DNA of 64,000 nt from Deltaproteobacteria bacterium (GCA_011526585.1 WYBB01000054.1:1-64000); one strand, 5' to 3'; shown: positions 1-9,216, counted from the first letter of the stretch. The notes: generated from the sequence alone by a model not told the origin. Translations and numbers: made by a program.

Positions 1-856
1 CGACCGCCTTGATCTTCGCCATGTCCGCGAGCGCGGTGATGCCGAAGTCGCCGAAGTGATCGGCGCCGATGTTGGTGACGACGGCGGCGTCGGCGCGCTC
101 GTAGGCGAGGCCACGGCGCAGGATCCCACCGCGCGCCGTTTCGAGGACCGCGGCCGTAACGGATGGGTTTCTAAGAACTTTTCGCGCGGCGCCGGGCCCG
201 GTCCAGTCGCCCTCCTCGGCGATCACGCCGGCGATGGCGATGGCGTCGGTCGAGCTCATGCCGACGGTGTGACCCGCCTCGGCGAGGATGCGTGCGACCA
301 TGCGCGTGGTCGTCGTCTTGCCGTTGGTGCCGGTGACGAGGCCGACCGGGATCGTGCGGTCCTGTGACCAGTCGAGCGCATTGGGATCGGGCAGCGAGCG
401 CGGCGTGAAGGTCCGGGAATGCACGCCGAGGCCGAGCGAGACCAGGTCGTCGTCCCAGAGGAAGGGCGCGGCGTGCGTGGCGGCGGCCGACTCGAGCGCC
501 AGGAGCGCGGGGTTTTCCTGCTCGGCCAGGGCGTCCTGGTAGGCTTGGAGCGCCTCGGCGATCGACGGCTCGTCGAGGGTGAGGTTGAGCGCGGCCCACT
601 CGAGCAGATCGGCGAGCGCGAGCAGCCGATCGATCGGCGCGCGCACGGCGGTGGTGAGGCCGCTGTCTCGCAGGTGATGGAAGCGCGGCGCGTGCCCGAG
701 CCCGATCGGATCGAGCAGCGCGTCGAGGAGCGCGTGCCAGCGCGGCACGAGCGCGTCGCGATCGTCACCCGGCTCGAACCAGAGCTCGACGGCGGCCCCC
801 GGGCCGGGCGAGAAGAAGCCGCGCCCCGTGAGGCGCCGGGCGTTTTCGACGCGCAT
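1..856 (-). CDS. Mur ligase-type companion of cyanophycin synthetase (cphA-prime), N-terminal part
   Basis: An ATG at 856 opens a minus-strand frame that runs off the left edge, so only about 285 residues are visible. Roughly 170 residues without a recognisable ATP-grasp domain precede a Mur-ligase P-loop (VTGTNGKTTTTR, near residue 175). The blocks LETARGGILRRGL and NIGADHFGDFGI follow. The same three blocks occur in the Mur half of the CphA encoded just upstream, so this is a paralogue of that half only. It begins 10 bases after the cphA stop and should be cotranscribed with it. Paired long and short cphA genes are known in other bacteria, but the job of the short partner is not settled. 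A role in making cyanophycin or a related polymer is inferred from position. The C-terminus is not visible. Confidence 0.85.
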   Translation of the reverse strand, partial: MRVENARRLTGRGFFSPGPGAAVELWFEPGDDRDALVPRWHALLDALLDPIGLGHAPRFHHLRDSGLTTAVRAPIDRLLALADLLEWAALNLTLDEPSIAEALQAYQDALAEQENPALLALESAAATHAAPFLWDDDLVSLGLGVHSRTFTPRSLPDPNALDWSQDRTIPVGLVTGTNGKTTTTRMVARILAEAGHTVGMSSTDAIAIAGVIAEEGDWTGPGAARKVLRNPSVTAAVLETARGGILRRGLAYERADAAVVTNIGADHFGDFGITALADMAKIKAV

Positions 857-866
857 CGCGGGGGCC

Positions 867-3671
867 TCAGTCCTCGGTGTCGCGCGCGAGGATCACGCCG
901 CGCGCGTCCTCGACGAAGGCATCGCCGCCGAGCATGCCGGCCGGCTCGCCGGAGAAGAGGCCGGGGTCGATCGGCGGCGCGAGGGTCTTTTCGGGCTTCT
1001 TGCGCAGCGAGTCGTGGCCGGGGTCGAACTTGGTGACCTGCTTCCAGCAGCGCGAGATCGCGTCGCCGAAGATGAGCAGCAGATCGTCGCGCTGGGCGTG
1101 CCGCAGCGCGGCGTCGACGCACTCGCGCTCGTCGGGGATCGTGGTGATGCGCTCCTCGTGATAGCCGGCCTCGATCAGGGCCCCGCGCATGAGGTCGGGG
1201 ATCTCGGTCGGGCCGCGGCCGCGCAGGTCGTCGTCGCGCTTGAGGAAGATGTGCGAGAACGCGCGCGACTCGCCGATGACCTTCGCCATCTCGACGATGT
1301 CCTCGTTGCGTCGGTCGCCGGGCGCGGCGAGCACGCACAGGCGGCGGCCGGCGACGTCCAGGCGCTTGACGAGGTCGACCATGGCGCGCACGGCGGCGGG
1401 GTTGTGGCCGTAGTCGAGGATCACCTTGAAGGGCAGCTCGTCGTAGACGTTGAGGCGGCCGGGCACCTGGAAGTAGCTGGTGTCGAAGGTGCGCAGGGCC
1501 TGGCGGATGTTGTCGACCTTGACGCCCATGGCGTAGGCCATCAGCGCGGCGGCGAGCGCGTTCTGCACGTTGTGCAGCGCCTTGCCTTCGATCGTCGCCG
1601 GGATGAGGTGCGTCCACAGGAGCGGCAGGTGGCCGCCCTGATCGTAGAGGGTGATCATGTGGCCGTTGATGCCCTCTTCGAGCACGGCCGCCATGCCGCC
1701 GGCGCGGATGTGGCGACGCACGAGGTCGTTCTTGGCGTTCATGGTGAAGTAGCCGATGCGCCTGGCGGCGGTGTGCTCGGCCATGTAGAGGCAGAGGAGA
1801 TCGTCGGCGTTGAGGATGGCGGCGTCGCGGGCGACCTCGATGACGACGCGCTTGACCTCGGCGAGCTGCTCGAGGGTGTCGACGCCCTTCATGCCGAGGT
1901 GGTCGGAGGAGATGTTGAGCGCGCAGGCGACGTCGCAGTCGCGGAAGCCGAGGCCGGCGCGCAGGATCCCGCCGCGCGCGGTCTCGAGCACGGCGAGGTC
2001 GACGGTCGGGTCGCGCAGCACCATCGAGGCGGAGGTCGGGCCGGTCATGTCGCCGGCGACGGTGCGCTCGCCGTCGATGTAGACGCCGTCGGTGGTGGTG
2101 AGACCGACGGTGCGGCCGGCCATCTTGTGGATGTGCGCCAGCATGCGCGCGGTGGTGGTCTTGCCGTTGGTGCCGGTGATGGCGGCGATGGGGATGCGCG
2201 CCGGGGTGCCGGGCGGGAAGAGCATGTCCATGACCGGGCCGGCGACGTCGCGCGGCTTGCCCTCGGTCGGGGCGACGTGCATGCGGAAGCCGGGCGCGGC
2301 GTTGACCTCGCAGATGGCGCCGCCGGACTCGCGGTAGGACTTGGAGATGTCGGGGCAGAGGAAGTCGATGCCGGCGACGTCGAGGCCGATGGCGAGCGCG
2401 GCGCGCTTGGCCATCTCGCGGTTGTCGTGGTGGCAGACGTCGGTCATGTCGATGGCGGTGCCGCCGGTCGACAGGTTGCCGGTCGAGCGCAGGTAGAAGA
2501 CGCGGCCCTCTTCGAGCACGGTCTCGAGGGTGACGCCGGCTTCGGCCATGAGGCGCTCGGCCTGGTGATCGATCTCGATGCGGGTGAGCACCTTCTCGTG
2601 GCCGATGCCGCGGCGCGGGTCGCTGTTCACCTGCTCGACGAGCTCGGCGATGGTGTGGCGGCCGTCGCCGACGACGTGGCCGGGCACGCGCTTGGAGACG
2701 GCGATGAGCTCGCCGCCGACGACCAGCATGCGGTGGTCGAAGCCGACGATCATCTTCTCGACGACGCAGGTGCGCGAGGTGATCTCGGAGGCGGTGGCGT
2801 AGGCGGCCTCGACCTCGGCGGGGGTGGTGAGGTTCAGGCAGACCCCGCGGCCGTGGTTGGCGTTGTAGGGCTTGACGACGACGGGGTAGCCGATGCGCTC
2901 GGCGGCGCGCACCGCCTCGCGGGCGCTGCGCACGAGCTCCTGGCGCGGCACGGGCAGGCCGAGGTCGGCGAGGATCTTGTTGGTCTGCTCCTTGTCGGAG
3001 GCGATCTCGACGGCGATGTGGCGCGTGTCGGAGGTGACCGTCGCCTGGATGCGTTTTTGGAAGCGGCCGTGGCCGAACTGCACGAGCGAGTAGTCGTTCA
3101 GGCGCAGCCAGGGGATGTCGCGCTCTTCGGCGGCGCGCACGAGCGAGCCGGTCGAGGGCCCGAACTGGCGGCGCTGCGCGAGGCCGATGAGGGATGCGAG
3201 CTCGGCGGCGAAGTCGAAGTCCTCGGGGAGCGCGAGGTCGCCGACGCGGAGGTCCGCCGGCAGGCAGGCGGCGAGCACCTTGAGCGCGAGCTCGGCGGCG
3301 GTGAGACCGACCTTCTCCTCCTCGAAGGCGTAGACGACGTGATACTCGCCGGCCGTGCCGGTGCCGCGCGTCTTGCCGAAGGTGACGCGCGCGCCGGCGC
3401 GCTGCTGGAGCTCGATGGCGACGTGCTCCATGACGTGGCCGAGCCAGGTGCCCTCGCCTTCGTGCAGGCGGCGGATGAAGCCACCGGCGGTCTCGTAGGA
3501 GCAGGTGTGCTCGGCGAGCGTCGGCAGGTGGTGCACGAGCTTGCCGTTGAAGCCGTCGATCTTCGCCGAGGGGTGGTCTTCGAGCGGTCCGAGGTCGACG
3601 GTCAGGCGGATGCACGGGAAGTGGGCATAGAGGTTCGGCCCACGATAGACACGTCGCTCGGTGATCTTCAT
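867..3671 (-). CDS. cphA: Cyanophycin synthetase CphA
   Basis: This 934-residue enzyme makes the storage polymer cyanophycin (poly-Asp backbone with Arg side chains) from Asp, Arg and ATP in the cytoplasm. Domain order is the standard one. A CphA-specific N-terminal domain covers residues 1-160. An ATP-grasp domain covers about 200-480, with VVVKPYNANHGRGV near 264 and ICEVNAAPGFRMH near 453. A Mur-ligase domain begins at about 495, with P-loop TGTNGKTTT at 499-507, ETARGGILRAGL near 563, NISSDHLGMKG near 586 and the C-terminal lobe motif DYGHNPAA at 753. Length is within the usual 850-950 range. The ATG at 3671 gives the canonical MKITERRVYRGPN start. The companion Mur-ligase gene follows 10 bases downstream, and the degradation genes cphB and iadA lie about 10 kb away on the same strand. 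Confidence 0.97.
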   Translation of the reverse strand: MKITERRVYRGPNLYAHFPCIRLTVDLGPLEDHPSAKIDGFNGKLVHHLPTLAEHTCSYETAGGFIRRLHEGEGTWLGHVMEHVAIELQQRAGARVTFGKTRGTGTAGEYHVVYAFEEEKVGLTAAELALKVLAACLPADLRVGDLALPEDFDFAAELASLIGLAQRRQFGPSTGSLVRAAEERDIPWLRLNDYSLVQFGHGRFQKRIQATVTSDTRHIAVEIASDKEQTNKILADLGLPVPRQELVRSAREAVRAAERIGYPVVVKPYNANHGRGVCLNLTTPAEVEAAYATASEITSRTCVVEKMIVGFDHRMLVVGGELIAVSKRVPGHVVGDGRHTIAELVEQVNSDPRRGIGHEKVLTRIEIDHQAERLMAEAGVTLETVLEEGRVFYLRSTGNLSTGGTAIDMTDVCHHDNREMAKRAALAIGLDVAGIDFLCPDISKSYRESGGAICEVNAAPGFRMHVAPTEGKPRDVAGPVMDMLFPPGTPARIPIAAITGTNGKTTTARMLAHIHKMAGRTVGLTTTDGVYIDGERTVAGDMTGPTSASMVLRDPTVDLAVLETARGGILRAGLGFRDCDVACALNISSDHLGMKGVDTLEQLAEVKRVVIEVARDAAILNADDLLCLYMAEHTAARRIGYFTMNAKNDLVRRHIRAGGMAAVLEEGINGHMITLYDQGGHLPLLWTHLIPATIEGKALHNVQNALAAALMAYAMGVKVDNIRQALRTFDTSYFQVPGRLNVYDELPFKVILDYGHNPAAVRAMVDLVKRLDVAGRRLCVLAAPGDRRNEDIVEMAKVIGESRAFSHIFLKRDDDLRGRGPTEIPDLMRGALIEAGYHEERITTIPDERECVDAALRHAQRDDLLLIFGDAISRCWKQVTKFDPGHDSLRKKPEKTLAPPIDPGLFSGEPAGMLGGDAFVEDARGVILARDTED

Positions 3672-3692
3672 CGGATGATGCCCCGGGTGGTA

Positions 3693-3724
3693 CCTCGCAC
3701 GACGGGCACGAGGGCCGTGCGAGG
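3693..3724. repeat. Inverted repeat with ACGAG core upstream of cphA
   Basis: Perfect 9-base arms, CCTCGCACG at 3693-3701 and CGTGCGAGG at 3716-3724, flank the core GGGCACGAGGG. It sits 22 bases upstream of the cphA start codon, in the gap between cphA and the divergent L,D-transpeptidase gene. The ACGAG core matches the loop of the REP-like palindromes at 5778 and 18094, so it may be a diverged copy. An operator for cphA is the alternative reading. Confidence 0.45.
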
Positions 3725-3874
3725 ATGCACGCTTGCGCGGGCGGCGGCAATGGACTCGCGTGGCGGTGCGCCGATTGTGAAAGAAGGTTTAGCGTGGGCC
3801 GGCGTGGCGTGCGCGGGTGGCGGTGCCTACGCTTGGGGCGCCGTGACGATGACCGGCAGGACCTTGTGACGTGC

Positions 3875-4951
3875 ATGCTCCCAGGAACCGGCGCCGGCGG
3901 GCGGTTGGCCGCCCTGCTCATGGCGATCGCGCTCGGCTCGGCGCCGGGTCGGAGCAGCGCCGGCGAGCCGACGACGGCCTTCGACCCGCGCCTGCGCGGG
4001 GTAGCGCTCGGCGACCTCGCCGACTTCGACGACGCCCAGATGGCCGCGCTCGCGCTCAGGTTGCCGGGCGCGCTGCCGCTGGACGAGGTGCTCTCGACCT
4101 CGGTCTTCACGCGCGATGGCCACGCGCTCGTCGTCGATGTCGTCGGGCGGGCGAAGCGCTTCGCGGATAGCGACGAACGCCGCCACCCGCGCGGGCGCGT
4201 CGGGGTCCTGCGGGTGAGCGTGCCCGTCGGAATGTCCGACCAGCGCTGCGACCTCGGTCCGCCGACGGTGCTCTGGGAGCGCTCGCTCGCCGAGCTCGAC
4301 CTCCGCGCGCGCCTGAGCATCATCGACTGGGCGCTCATGGTCGAAGACCGTGAGCTCGGCTTCAGGCGGGTCTATCCGATCGGCGGCGGCGGGATCGACC
4401 GCGGCGTGCGCTTCCCCGGCCTCGTCTCGTCGATGACGCCGACCACCGAGGACGGCCTCCTCGAGAAGCGCTTCGCCTGGCGCAAGCTCCACAGCCCCTG
4501 GTACTTCCGCGACAAGCCGTACCTGCCGGTGAGCCTCGGGCGCACGCTGACGCGTCGCGACGGCACCACCTACAAGGTCTACGGCGAGTCGAAGGTCGCC
4601 TTCCACATCTGGCAGGACAAGGGCTTCGAGCGCGGCTACTTCTCACACGGCTGCATCCGCATGCGCACCGAGGACCTCGACGAGCTGGCCGCCTTCGTCT
4701 TCGGCGCGCGCAGCCCGATCCCGATCGTGCTGCGCCTCGACCCGCTCGCCGACGCGCTTCACCCCTACCCGCTCGACACGAGGAAGTACTGGCAGCTCAA
4801 GAACTTCGGCACCAAGGCCAAGCCGCGCACGCGCCTCAAGTACATGCTGCACGAGATGGAGCTCGGCACCGAGCCCCTGCCCTCGCCCGATGAGCTGGTG
4901 CCGTTCACCTTCGACAGCAAGCCGATCGTTCAGTCGGGCAGGTTGCGATAG
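3875..4951 (+). CDS. Secreted L,D-transpeptidase (YkuD-type)
   Basis: The predicted product has 358 residues. The N-terminus looks like a signal peptide (LAALLMAIALGSAPG, cleavage probably near residue 30), placing the enzyme in the periplasm. The catalytic signature is SHGCIRMRTEDLDELAAF, with the nucleophilic cysteine at about residue 260; the preceding KVYGESKVAFHIW and the conserved histidines fit the YkuD fold. Such enzymes make 3-3 cross-links in peptidoglycan or attach proteins to it; which of the two applies cannot be told here. The ATG at 3875 is chosen because it begins directly at the signal peptide; GTG at 3866 is also possible. The gene diverges from cphA, with about 200 bases between them. 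Confidence 0.88.
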   Translation: MLPGTGAGGRLAALLMAIALGSAPGRSSAGEPTTAFDPRLRGVALGDLADFDDAQMAALALRLPGALPLDEVLSTSVFTRDGHALVVDVVGRAKRFADSDERRHPRGRVGVLRVSVPVGMSDQRCDLGPPTVLWERSLAELDLRARLSIIDWALMVEDRELGFRRVYPIGGGGIDRGVRFPGLVSSMTPTTEDGLLEKRFAWRKLHSPWYFRDKPYLPVSLGRTLTRRDGTTYKVYGESKVAFHIWQDKGFERGYFSHGCIRMRTEDLDELAAFVFGARSPIPIVLRLDPLADALHPYPLDTRKYWQLKNFGTKAKPRTRLKYMLHEMELGTEPLPSPDELVPFTFDSKPIVQSGRLR

Positions 4952-5055
4952 AGCGCGTCGACCTCGAGCGCGAGCGTCGGGTTGGTGACGAATGCGGGAG
5001 GCATCAAGCTCGGGACGGCTTGCGGTGGGAGGGGTTTTGACCGAGCCTCGTGGCG

Positions 5056-5769
5056 ATGCACTCGCCCCCGCCCGCGCCGGCCTTCGATCTCCGCCAGAAG
5101 GTCTTCCTCGTGCTCGCGGCGCTGCAGGTGACCTCGCTCATCGTCGCCAACATGATCGGCGTGAAGCTCTTCTCCTTCGAGGTCGCCGGCCTCGACGTCG
5201 AGCACACCGCCGGCATGCTGCCGTTCCCGATCACCTTCCTCCTGACCGACCTGCTCAACGAGTTCTACGGCAAGAAGGCCGCGCGCATGGTCGCGTGGAT
5301 CGCCTTCGGCATGGCGATCTTCGCCTTCGTGCTCGTCTCGGTGGCGCGGCTCCTGCCGATCCTCGAAGGGATCCCCGGCACCGCCGACGAGCGTTCCTTC
5401 GAGACCGTCTTCGGCGGCTCGGCGCTGATGAACCTGTGCTCGATCGTTGCGTTCCTCTTCGGCTCGCTGCTCGACATCGTCGTCTTCGGCTTCTTCAAGC
5501 GCATCACCGGCGGCAAGATGGTGTGGCTGCGCGCCACCGGCTCGACCGTGGTCTCGCAGCTCTTCGACAGCTTCGTCATCACCTTCCTGTACTTCCAGGT
5601 CGCCCAGGCGATGACCGGCGGCGAGGTCGCGAGCTTCGACTTCGTGATCCGGACCGCGCTGACCGGCTACGTGCTGAAGTTCGTGATCGCCGTCTTGCTC
5701 ACGCCGGCGGTCTACGCCGGGCGCGGACTCCTGCGCCGGGTGGTGAAGCTCGAGCCGATCCCGGCGTGA
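5056..5769 (+). CDS. yhhQ: Queuosine precursor transporter, YhhQ/VUT family
   Basis: This 237-residue integral membrane protein has about six hydrophobic segments. Family hallmarks are ANMIGVKLF near the first segment, PFPITFLLTDLLNEFYGKK in the first cytoplasmic loop, SLLDIVVFGFFKR in the middle and STVVSQLFDSFVI towards the C-terminus. YhhQ proteins import the queuosine precursors preQ0/preQ1 used to modify the wobble position of tRNA. No queuosine biosynthesis gene is visible nearby. ATG 5056 is preferred over GTG 5050, six bases upstream; neither has a well-spaced Shine-Dalgarno. The gene ends 28 bases before the converging speA stop, and a REP-like hairpin lies between them. Confidence 0.9.
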   Translation: MHSPPPAPAFDLRQKVFLVLAALQVTSLIVANMIGVKLFSFEVAGLDVEHTAGMLPFPITFLLTDLLNEFYGKKAARMVAWIAFGMAIFAFVLVSVARLLPILEGIPGTADERSFETVFGGSALMNLCSIVAFLFGSLLDIVVFGFFKRITGGKMVWLRATGSTVVSQLFDSFVITFLYFQVAQAMTGGEVASFDFVIRTALTGYVLKFVIAVLLTPAVYAGRGLLRRVVKLEPIPA

Positions 5770-5777
5770 CGACGGCG

Positions 5778-5801
5778 GGCGGGCACGAGGCCCGCCTTTA
5801 C
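5778..5801. repeat. REP-like palindrome, copy 1, between convergent yhhQ and speA
   Basis: A perfect 7-base stem, GGCGGGC (5778-5784) and GCCCGCC (5790-5796), encloses the 5-base loop ACGAG and is followed by TTTAC. The same architecture (stem GGCGG.C, loop ACGAG, tail T.TAC) recurs at 18094-18117. The TTA inside the tail is, on the minus strand, the TAA stop of speA. It could also act as a terminator for yhhQ. Confidence 0.7.
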
Positions 5802-7702
5802 TCGAGGTAGGTGTAGCCCTCGAGCCCCTCGCGCACCTCCGAGAGGTAGCGGTTGCGCTCCTCGGGGGCCATCTGCGCCTCGTCGAGGCGCGCCGAGAGC
5901 TTGAGCAGGATCGACTCGGGGTTGTAGTTCACGTAGCGCAGGACCGAGTTCACGGTGTCGCCGTGGATGCGGTTCTCGAGCACGATCTTGCCGTTGGTGT
6001 CGATCTCGACGTCGACCGAGTCGGTGTCGCCGAAGAGGTTGTGCATGTCGCCGAGGATCTCCTGGTAGGCGCCGACCATGAAGATCCCGACGTGGTAGGG
6101 GCGCTGCGCGTCCCAGGGCGGCAGGGGCAGCGTCGCCTCGAGGCCCTCGCCGTCGACGTACTGCTCCATGCGCCCGTCGCTGTCGCAGGTGATGTCCTGG
6201 ATCATCGCGCGCGCGTGCGGGCGCTCGTCGAGGCGCTCGAGCGGCAGGACCGGGAAGACCTGGTCGATGCCCCAGACGTCGGGCGTCGACTGGAAAACCG
6301 AGAAGTTCAGGAAGAGCTTGTCGGCGAGCTTCTCGTTGAGCGCGTCGAGGAGCTCGCGCTGCTTGCGGCGCCGCGGATCGAGGCGCTTGCGCAGGAGGCG
6401 GCAGCAGGCGTGGTAGGCGCGCTCGCACCAGGCGCGATCGGCGAGCGAGAGGCCCGAGTGCACGAACTGCGAGAGCGCATCCTGATACGCGTTCATCACG
6501 TCGTGGTAGGCCTCGAGCACGTTGAAGTCGGGGCCGCCGTCACGCAGCCATTCGTGCAACTGCCAGAGCTGGTCGACGATCGTCGGCGCGTCCTCGGGCG
6601 GCTCGTTCGGCGGCACGTCCTCGATCGTCTCGATGTCGGAGACGTTGGTCACCAGCACCGCGTGGTGCGCGGTGATGGCGCGGCCCGACTCGCTGGCGAT
6701 GTCCGGGTGGGGCACGCCCTCGGCGTCGCAGAGGTCGCGCACCGTCTGGATGATGTGCCAGGCGTAGTCGCGCAGCCCGTAGTTCATCGAGAAGTGCGAG
6801 CGCGAGCGCGTGCCCTCGTAGTCGACCGAGAGCCCGCCGCCGACGTCGATGCAGCGCACCGGCACCTGGAGCTTGCGCAGCTCGACGTAGAAGCGCGCCG
6901 CCTCGCGCAGACCCGCCTTGATGTCCTGGATGTTGGCGACCTGCGAACCGAGATGGAAGTGCAGGAGCTCGATGCTGTCGACGCGACCGACCGCGCGGCA
7001 GCGCTCGACCAGATCGATCACCTGCATCGGCGAGAGCCCGAACTTCGACTTCTCGCCGCCGGTATTCTGCCAGTTGCCGCGCCCGATCGACATGAGCCGC
7101 ATGCGCACGCCGATACGCGGCACGACGCGCATGCGCTCGGACTCCTCGAGGATCACGTCGAGCTCGGAGAGCTTCTCGACGACGATCGTCACCTTGAGCC
7201 CGAGCTTCTCGCCGAGCAGCGCCAGGCGGATGTACTCGCGGTCCTTGTAGCCGTTGCAGATCACCTTGTCGCCGGCGCGCAGGAGCGCGAGGACCGCCAT
7301 CAGCTCGGGCTTGGAGCCCGCCTCGAGCCCGACCGAACGGCCGGGCACGCGCTCGTTGACGCTGATGACCTCCTCGACCACGCGCCGCTGCTGGTTGACC
7401 TTGATCGGGAAGATCGGCGTGTACTGCCCCTGGTACTCGAGCTCGGTGACGACCTCGTTGAACGCCTCGCGCAGCTTCTTCACGCGGTTTCGCAGGATCC
7501 CCGAGAAGCGGATGAGCGTCGGCAGGCGCAACCCCTGCCGCTCGCACTCGGCGATCACCGTCGAGAGCGGCACCGCCTTGTGCGAGGCGACCCCATCGGG
7601 GTGCACCACGACCTCGCCGGCCCCGTTGATGTCGAAGTACCCGTCACCCCAGTGTCGGATGTTGTAGATCGCCAGGGCGTCCTCGAGGGTCCAATCGTTC
7701 AT
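5798..7702 (-). CDS. speA: Biosynthetic arginine decarboxylase SpeA
   Basis: This 634-residue PLP enzyme of alanine-racemase fold converts arginine to agmatine, the first step of the agmatine route to putrescine. The start MNDWTLEDALAIYNI is that of the SpeA family, so ATG 7702 is chosen over an upstream in-frame ATG at 7765. The PLP lysine motif FPIKVNQQRRVV lies near residue 105. GLEAGSKPELMAVLAL and LLHFHLGSQVANIQDIK are further family blocks, and DVGGGLSVDYEGTRS contributes to phosphate binding. E. coli SpeA has 658 residues, so the length is normal. No export signal is seen. With cphB and iadA in the same window, agmatine synthesis could draw on arginine released from cyanophycin; this is inference. 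Confidence 0.95.
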   Translation of the reverse strand: MNDWTLEDALAIYNIRHWGDGYFDINGAGEVVVHPDGVASHKAVPLSTVIAECERQGLRLPTLIRFSGILRNRVKKLREAFNEVVTELEYQGQYTPIFPIKVNQQRRVVEEVISVNERVPGRSVGLEAGSKPELMAVLALLRAGDKVICNGYKDREYIRLALLGEKLGLKVTIVVEKLSELDVILEESERMRVVPRIGVRMRLMSIGRGNWQNTGGEKSKFGLSPMQVIDLVERCRAVGRVDSIELLHFHLGSQVANIQDIKAGLREAARFYVELRKLQVPVRCIDVGGGLSVDYEGTRSRSHFSMNYGLRDYAWHIIQTVRDLCDAEGVPHPDIASESGRAITAHHAVLVTNVSDIETIEDVPPNEPPEDAPTIVDQLWQLHEWLRDGGPDFNVLEAYHDVMNAYQDALSQFVHSGLSLADRAWCERAYHACCRLLRKRLDPRRRKQRELLDALNEKLADKLFLNFSVFQSTPDVWGIDQVFPVLPLERLDERPHARAMIQDITCDSDGRMEQYVDGEGLEATLPLPPWDAQRPYHVGIFMVGAYQEILGDMHNLFGDTDSVDVEIDTNGKIVLENRIHGDTVNSVLRYVNYNPESILLKLSARLDEAQMAPEERNRYLSEVREGLEGYTYLE

Positions 7703-7718
7703 CGCACCGTCCGGGGTC

Positions 7719-7736
7719 GCTGCAGGCTGGTGCAGC
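7719..7736. promoter_or_regulatory. Inverted repeat in the speA leader
   Basis: GCTGCA (7719-7724) and TGCAGC (7731-7736) form a perfect 6-base inverted repeat with a 6-base spacer, 16 bases upstream of the speA start codon. In the mRNA it would form a hairpin close to the ribosome binding region. Function unknown. Confidence 0.3.
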
Positions 7737-7839
7737 GCGCGCGGCGGAACCTGACACGGACGCATGGAGAAATAAAGGGATCGCAGCGTCGCGGGCGACA
7801 ACGCTCAGAGGGCGCCGCGCCGTCGACACCCGCGCATGG

Positions 7840-9216
7840 TCACGGGGTGTGGCAGCGGCGCCGCGCCTCGAGCCGACGTGCCAGCAGGAACGCGATCTCC
7901 AGGCTCTGCGCGTAGTTCAGGCGCGGATCGCAGAAGGTCTCGTAGCTGCGCGCGAGGTCCTCCTCGGACAGCTCCTGCGGACCGCCCACGCACTCGGTCA
8001 CGTCCTCGCCGGTGAGCTCGAGGTGCACGCCGCCGAAGACGGTGCCGAGGCGCTCGTGCGCGTCGAAGGTCTGGCTCAGCTCCTCGTGGATGGCGCGCAG
8101 ATCGCGCGTCTTGATCCCGCTCGCGGTCTTGATGCCGTTGCCGTGCATCGGATCGCACGACCACACCACGGTGCGGCCGGTCGCGCGCACCGCCTCGACC
8201 AGCGGCGGCAAGGCGCTCGCCACCTGGCCCGCGCCCAGGCGCGTGATCAGCGTCACCCGGCCGGGGCGATCGTCGGGCTCGAGCACGCCGAGCAGGCTGA
8301 CCAGCTCCTCGGGCGCCATCGACGGCCCGACCTTGACCCCGATCGGGTTCTCGATCCCGCGGAAGTACTCGACGTGCGCACCGTCGAGCGCGCGCGTGCG
8401 GTCGCCCACCCAGAGCATGTGCGCGCCGAGGTTGTAGTAGCGCGTCCGCCCACCGTCTTCGAGCCCACGGGTCGCCGCCTCCTCGTAGGCCAGGATGAGA
8501 CCCTCGTGCGAGGAGAAGAGCTCGACCGTCGAGAAGACCTCGCTCCTCACGCCGGTCGACTCGACGAAATCCAGCGCGTCGAGGATGCGCTCGACCAGGG
8601 CCTCGTAGCGCACCCGATGCGCATCGCTGCGCACGAAGTGGAGCTTCCAGTGCTGCGGCTCGTGCAGGTCGGCGAAGCCTCCATCGAGGAGCGCGCGCAC
8701 GTAGTTCAAGGTCGCCGCCGAGCGCAGCCACGCCTCGACCAGGCGCTCCGGATCCGGCTCACGCGCCTCCGGCGTCGCTTCGATGCGGTGCACGTGGTCA
8801 CCGCGATAGCTCGGCAGCTCGATCCCGTCGACGAGCTCGGTGTCCGCCGAGCGCGGCTTGGCGTACTGGCCCGCCATGCGCGCGACGCGGATCACCGGCA
8901 GCCGCGCCGAGAACGTCAGCACCAGGCTCATCTGCAGGAGGATCTTCAGCTTGGCCTCGATCGGCTCCTTGCTGCAGTCCTGGAAGCGCTCGGCGCAGTC
9001 GCCGCCCTGCAGGAGGAAGGCGCGCCCCGCCGCAGCGTCGGCCAGGTGCCGCCGGAGCGCGTCCACCTCCCCCGGCGCGACCAGCGGCGGCAGCTCCTTG
9101 ACGCGTGCCAGCGCGCGCTCCACCGCGGCCTGGTCGCGGTAGGCCGGCTGCTGCCGGATCGGGCGGCCGCGCCAGCTCGAGGGGCTCCACGCTGCGGGGC
9201 GATCGGGTTCGTTCAT
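7840..9216 (-). CDS. Class II 3-deoxy-7-phosphoheptulonate (DAHP) synthase
   Basis: This 458-residue enzyme condenses phosphoenolpyruvate with erythrose 4-phosphate, the entry step of the shikimate pathway. It is of the class II (plant/AroG of Mycobacterium) type, not the short AroFGH type. N-terminal SSWRGRPIRQQPAY is typical. Conserved active-site blocks are FLLQGGDCAERF, RVARMAGQYAKPRS, SHEGLILAYEEA, GVKVGPSMAPEELV, VTLITRLGAGQV and VVWSCDPMHGNGI, followed by GGVHLELTGEDVTEC. Metal-binding cysteine, histidine and acidic residues in these blocks are intact. The ATG at 9216 fits the family; a 15-residue extension is possible but has nothing to recommend it. The gene lies just downstream of the terminator that closes the tolQR-type operon, leaving only about 28 bases for its own leader. 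Confidence 0.95.
   Translation of the reverse strand: MNEPDRPAAWSPSSWRGRPIRQQPAYRDQAAVERALARVKELPPLVAPGEVDALRRHLADAAAGRAFLLQGGDCAERFQDCSKEPIEAKLKILLQMSLVLTFSARLPVIRVARMAGQYAKPRSADTELVDGIELPSYRGDHVHRIEATPEAREPDPERLVEAWLRSAATLNYVRALLDGGFADLHEPQHWKLHFVRSDAHRVRYEALVERILDALDFVESTGVRSEVFSTVELFSSHEGLILAYEEAATRGLEDGGRTRYYNLGAHMLWVGDRTRALDGAHVEYFRGIENPIGVKVGPSMAPEELVSLLGVLEPDDRPGRVTLITRLGAGQVASALPPLVEAVRATGRTVVWSCDPMHGNGIKTASGIKTRDLRAIHEELSQTFDAHERLGTVFGGVHLELTGEDVTECVGGPQELSEEDLARSYETFCDPRLNYAQSLEIAFLLARRLEARRRCHTP

Noticed and set aside
828..3869. 1013-codon plus-strand frame opposite cphA
   Set aside because: It lies antisense to a gene with all CphA motifs, is rich in Ala/Gly/Arg/Asp/Val without any domain, and arises from third-position GC bias.
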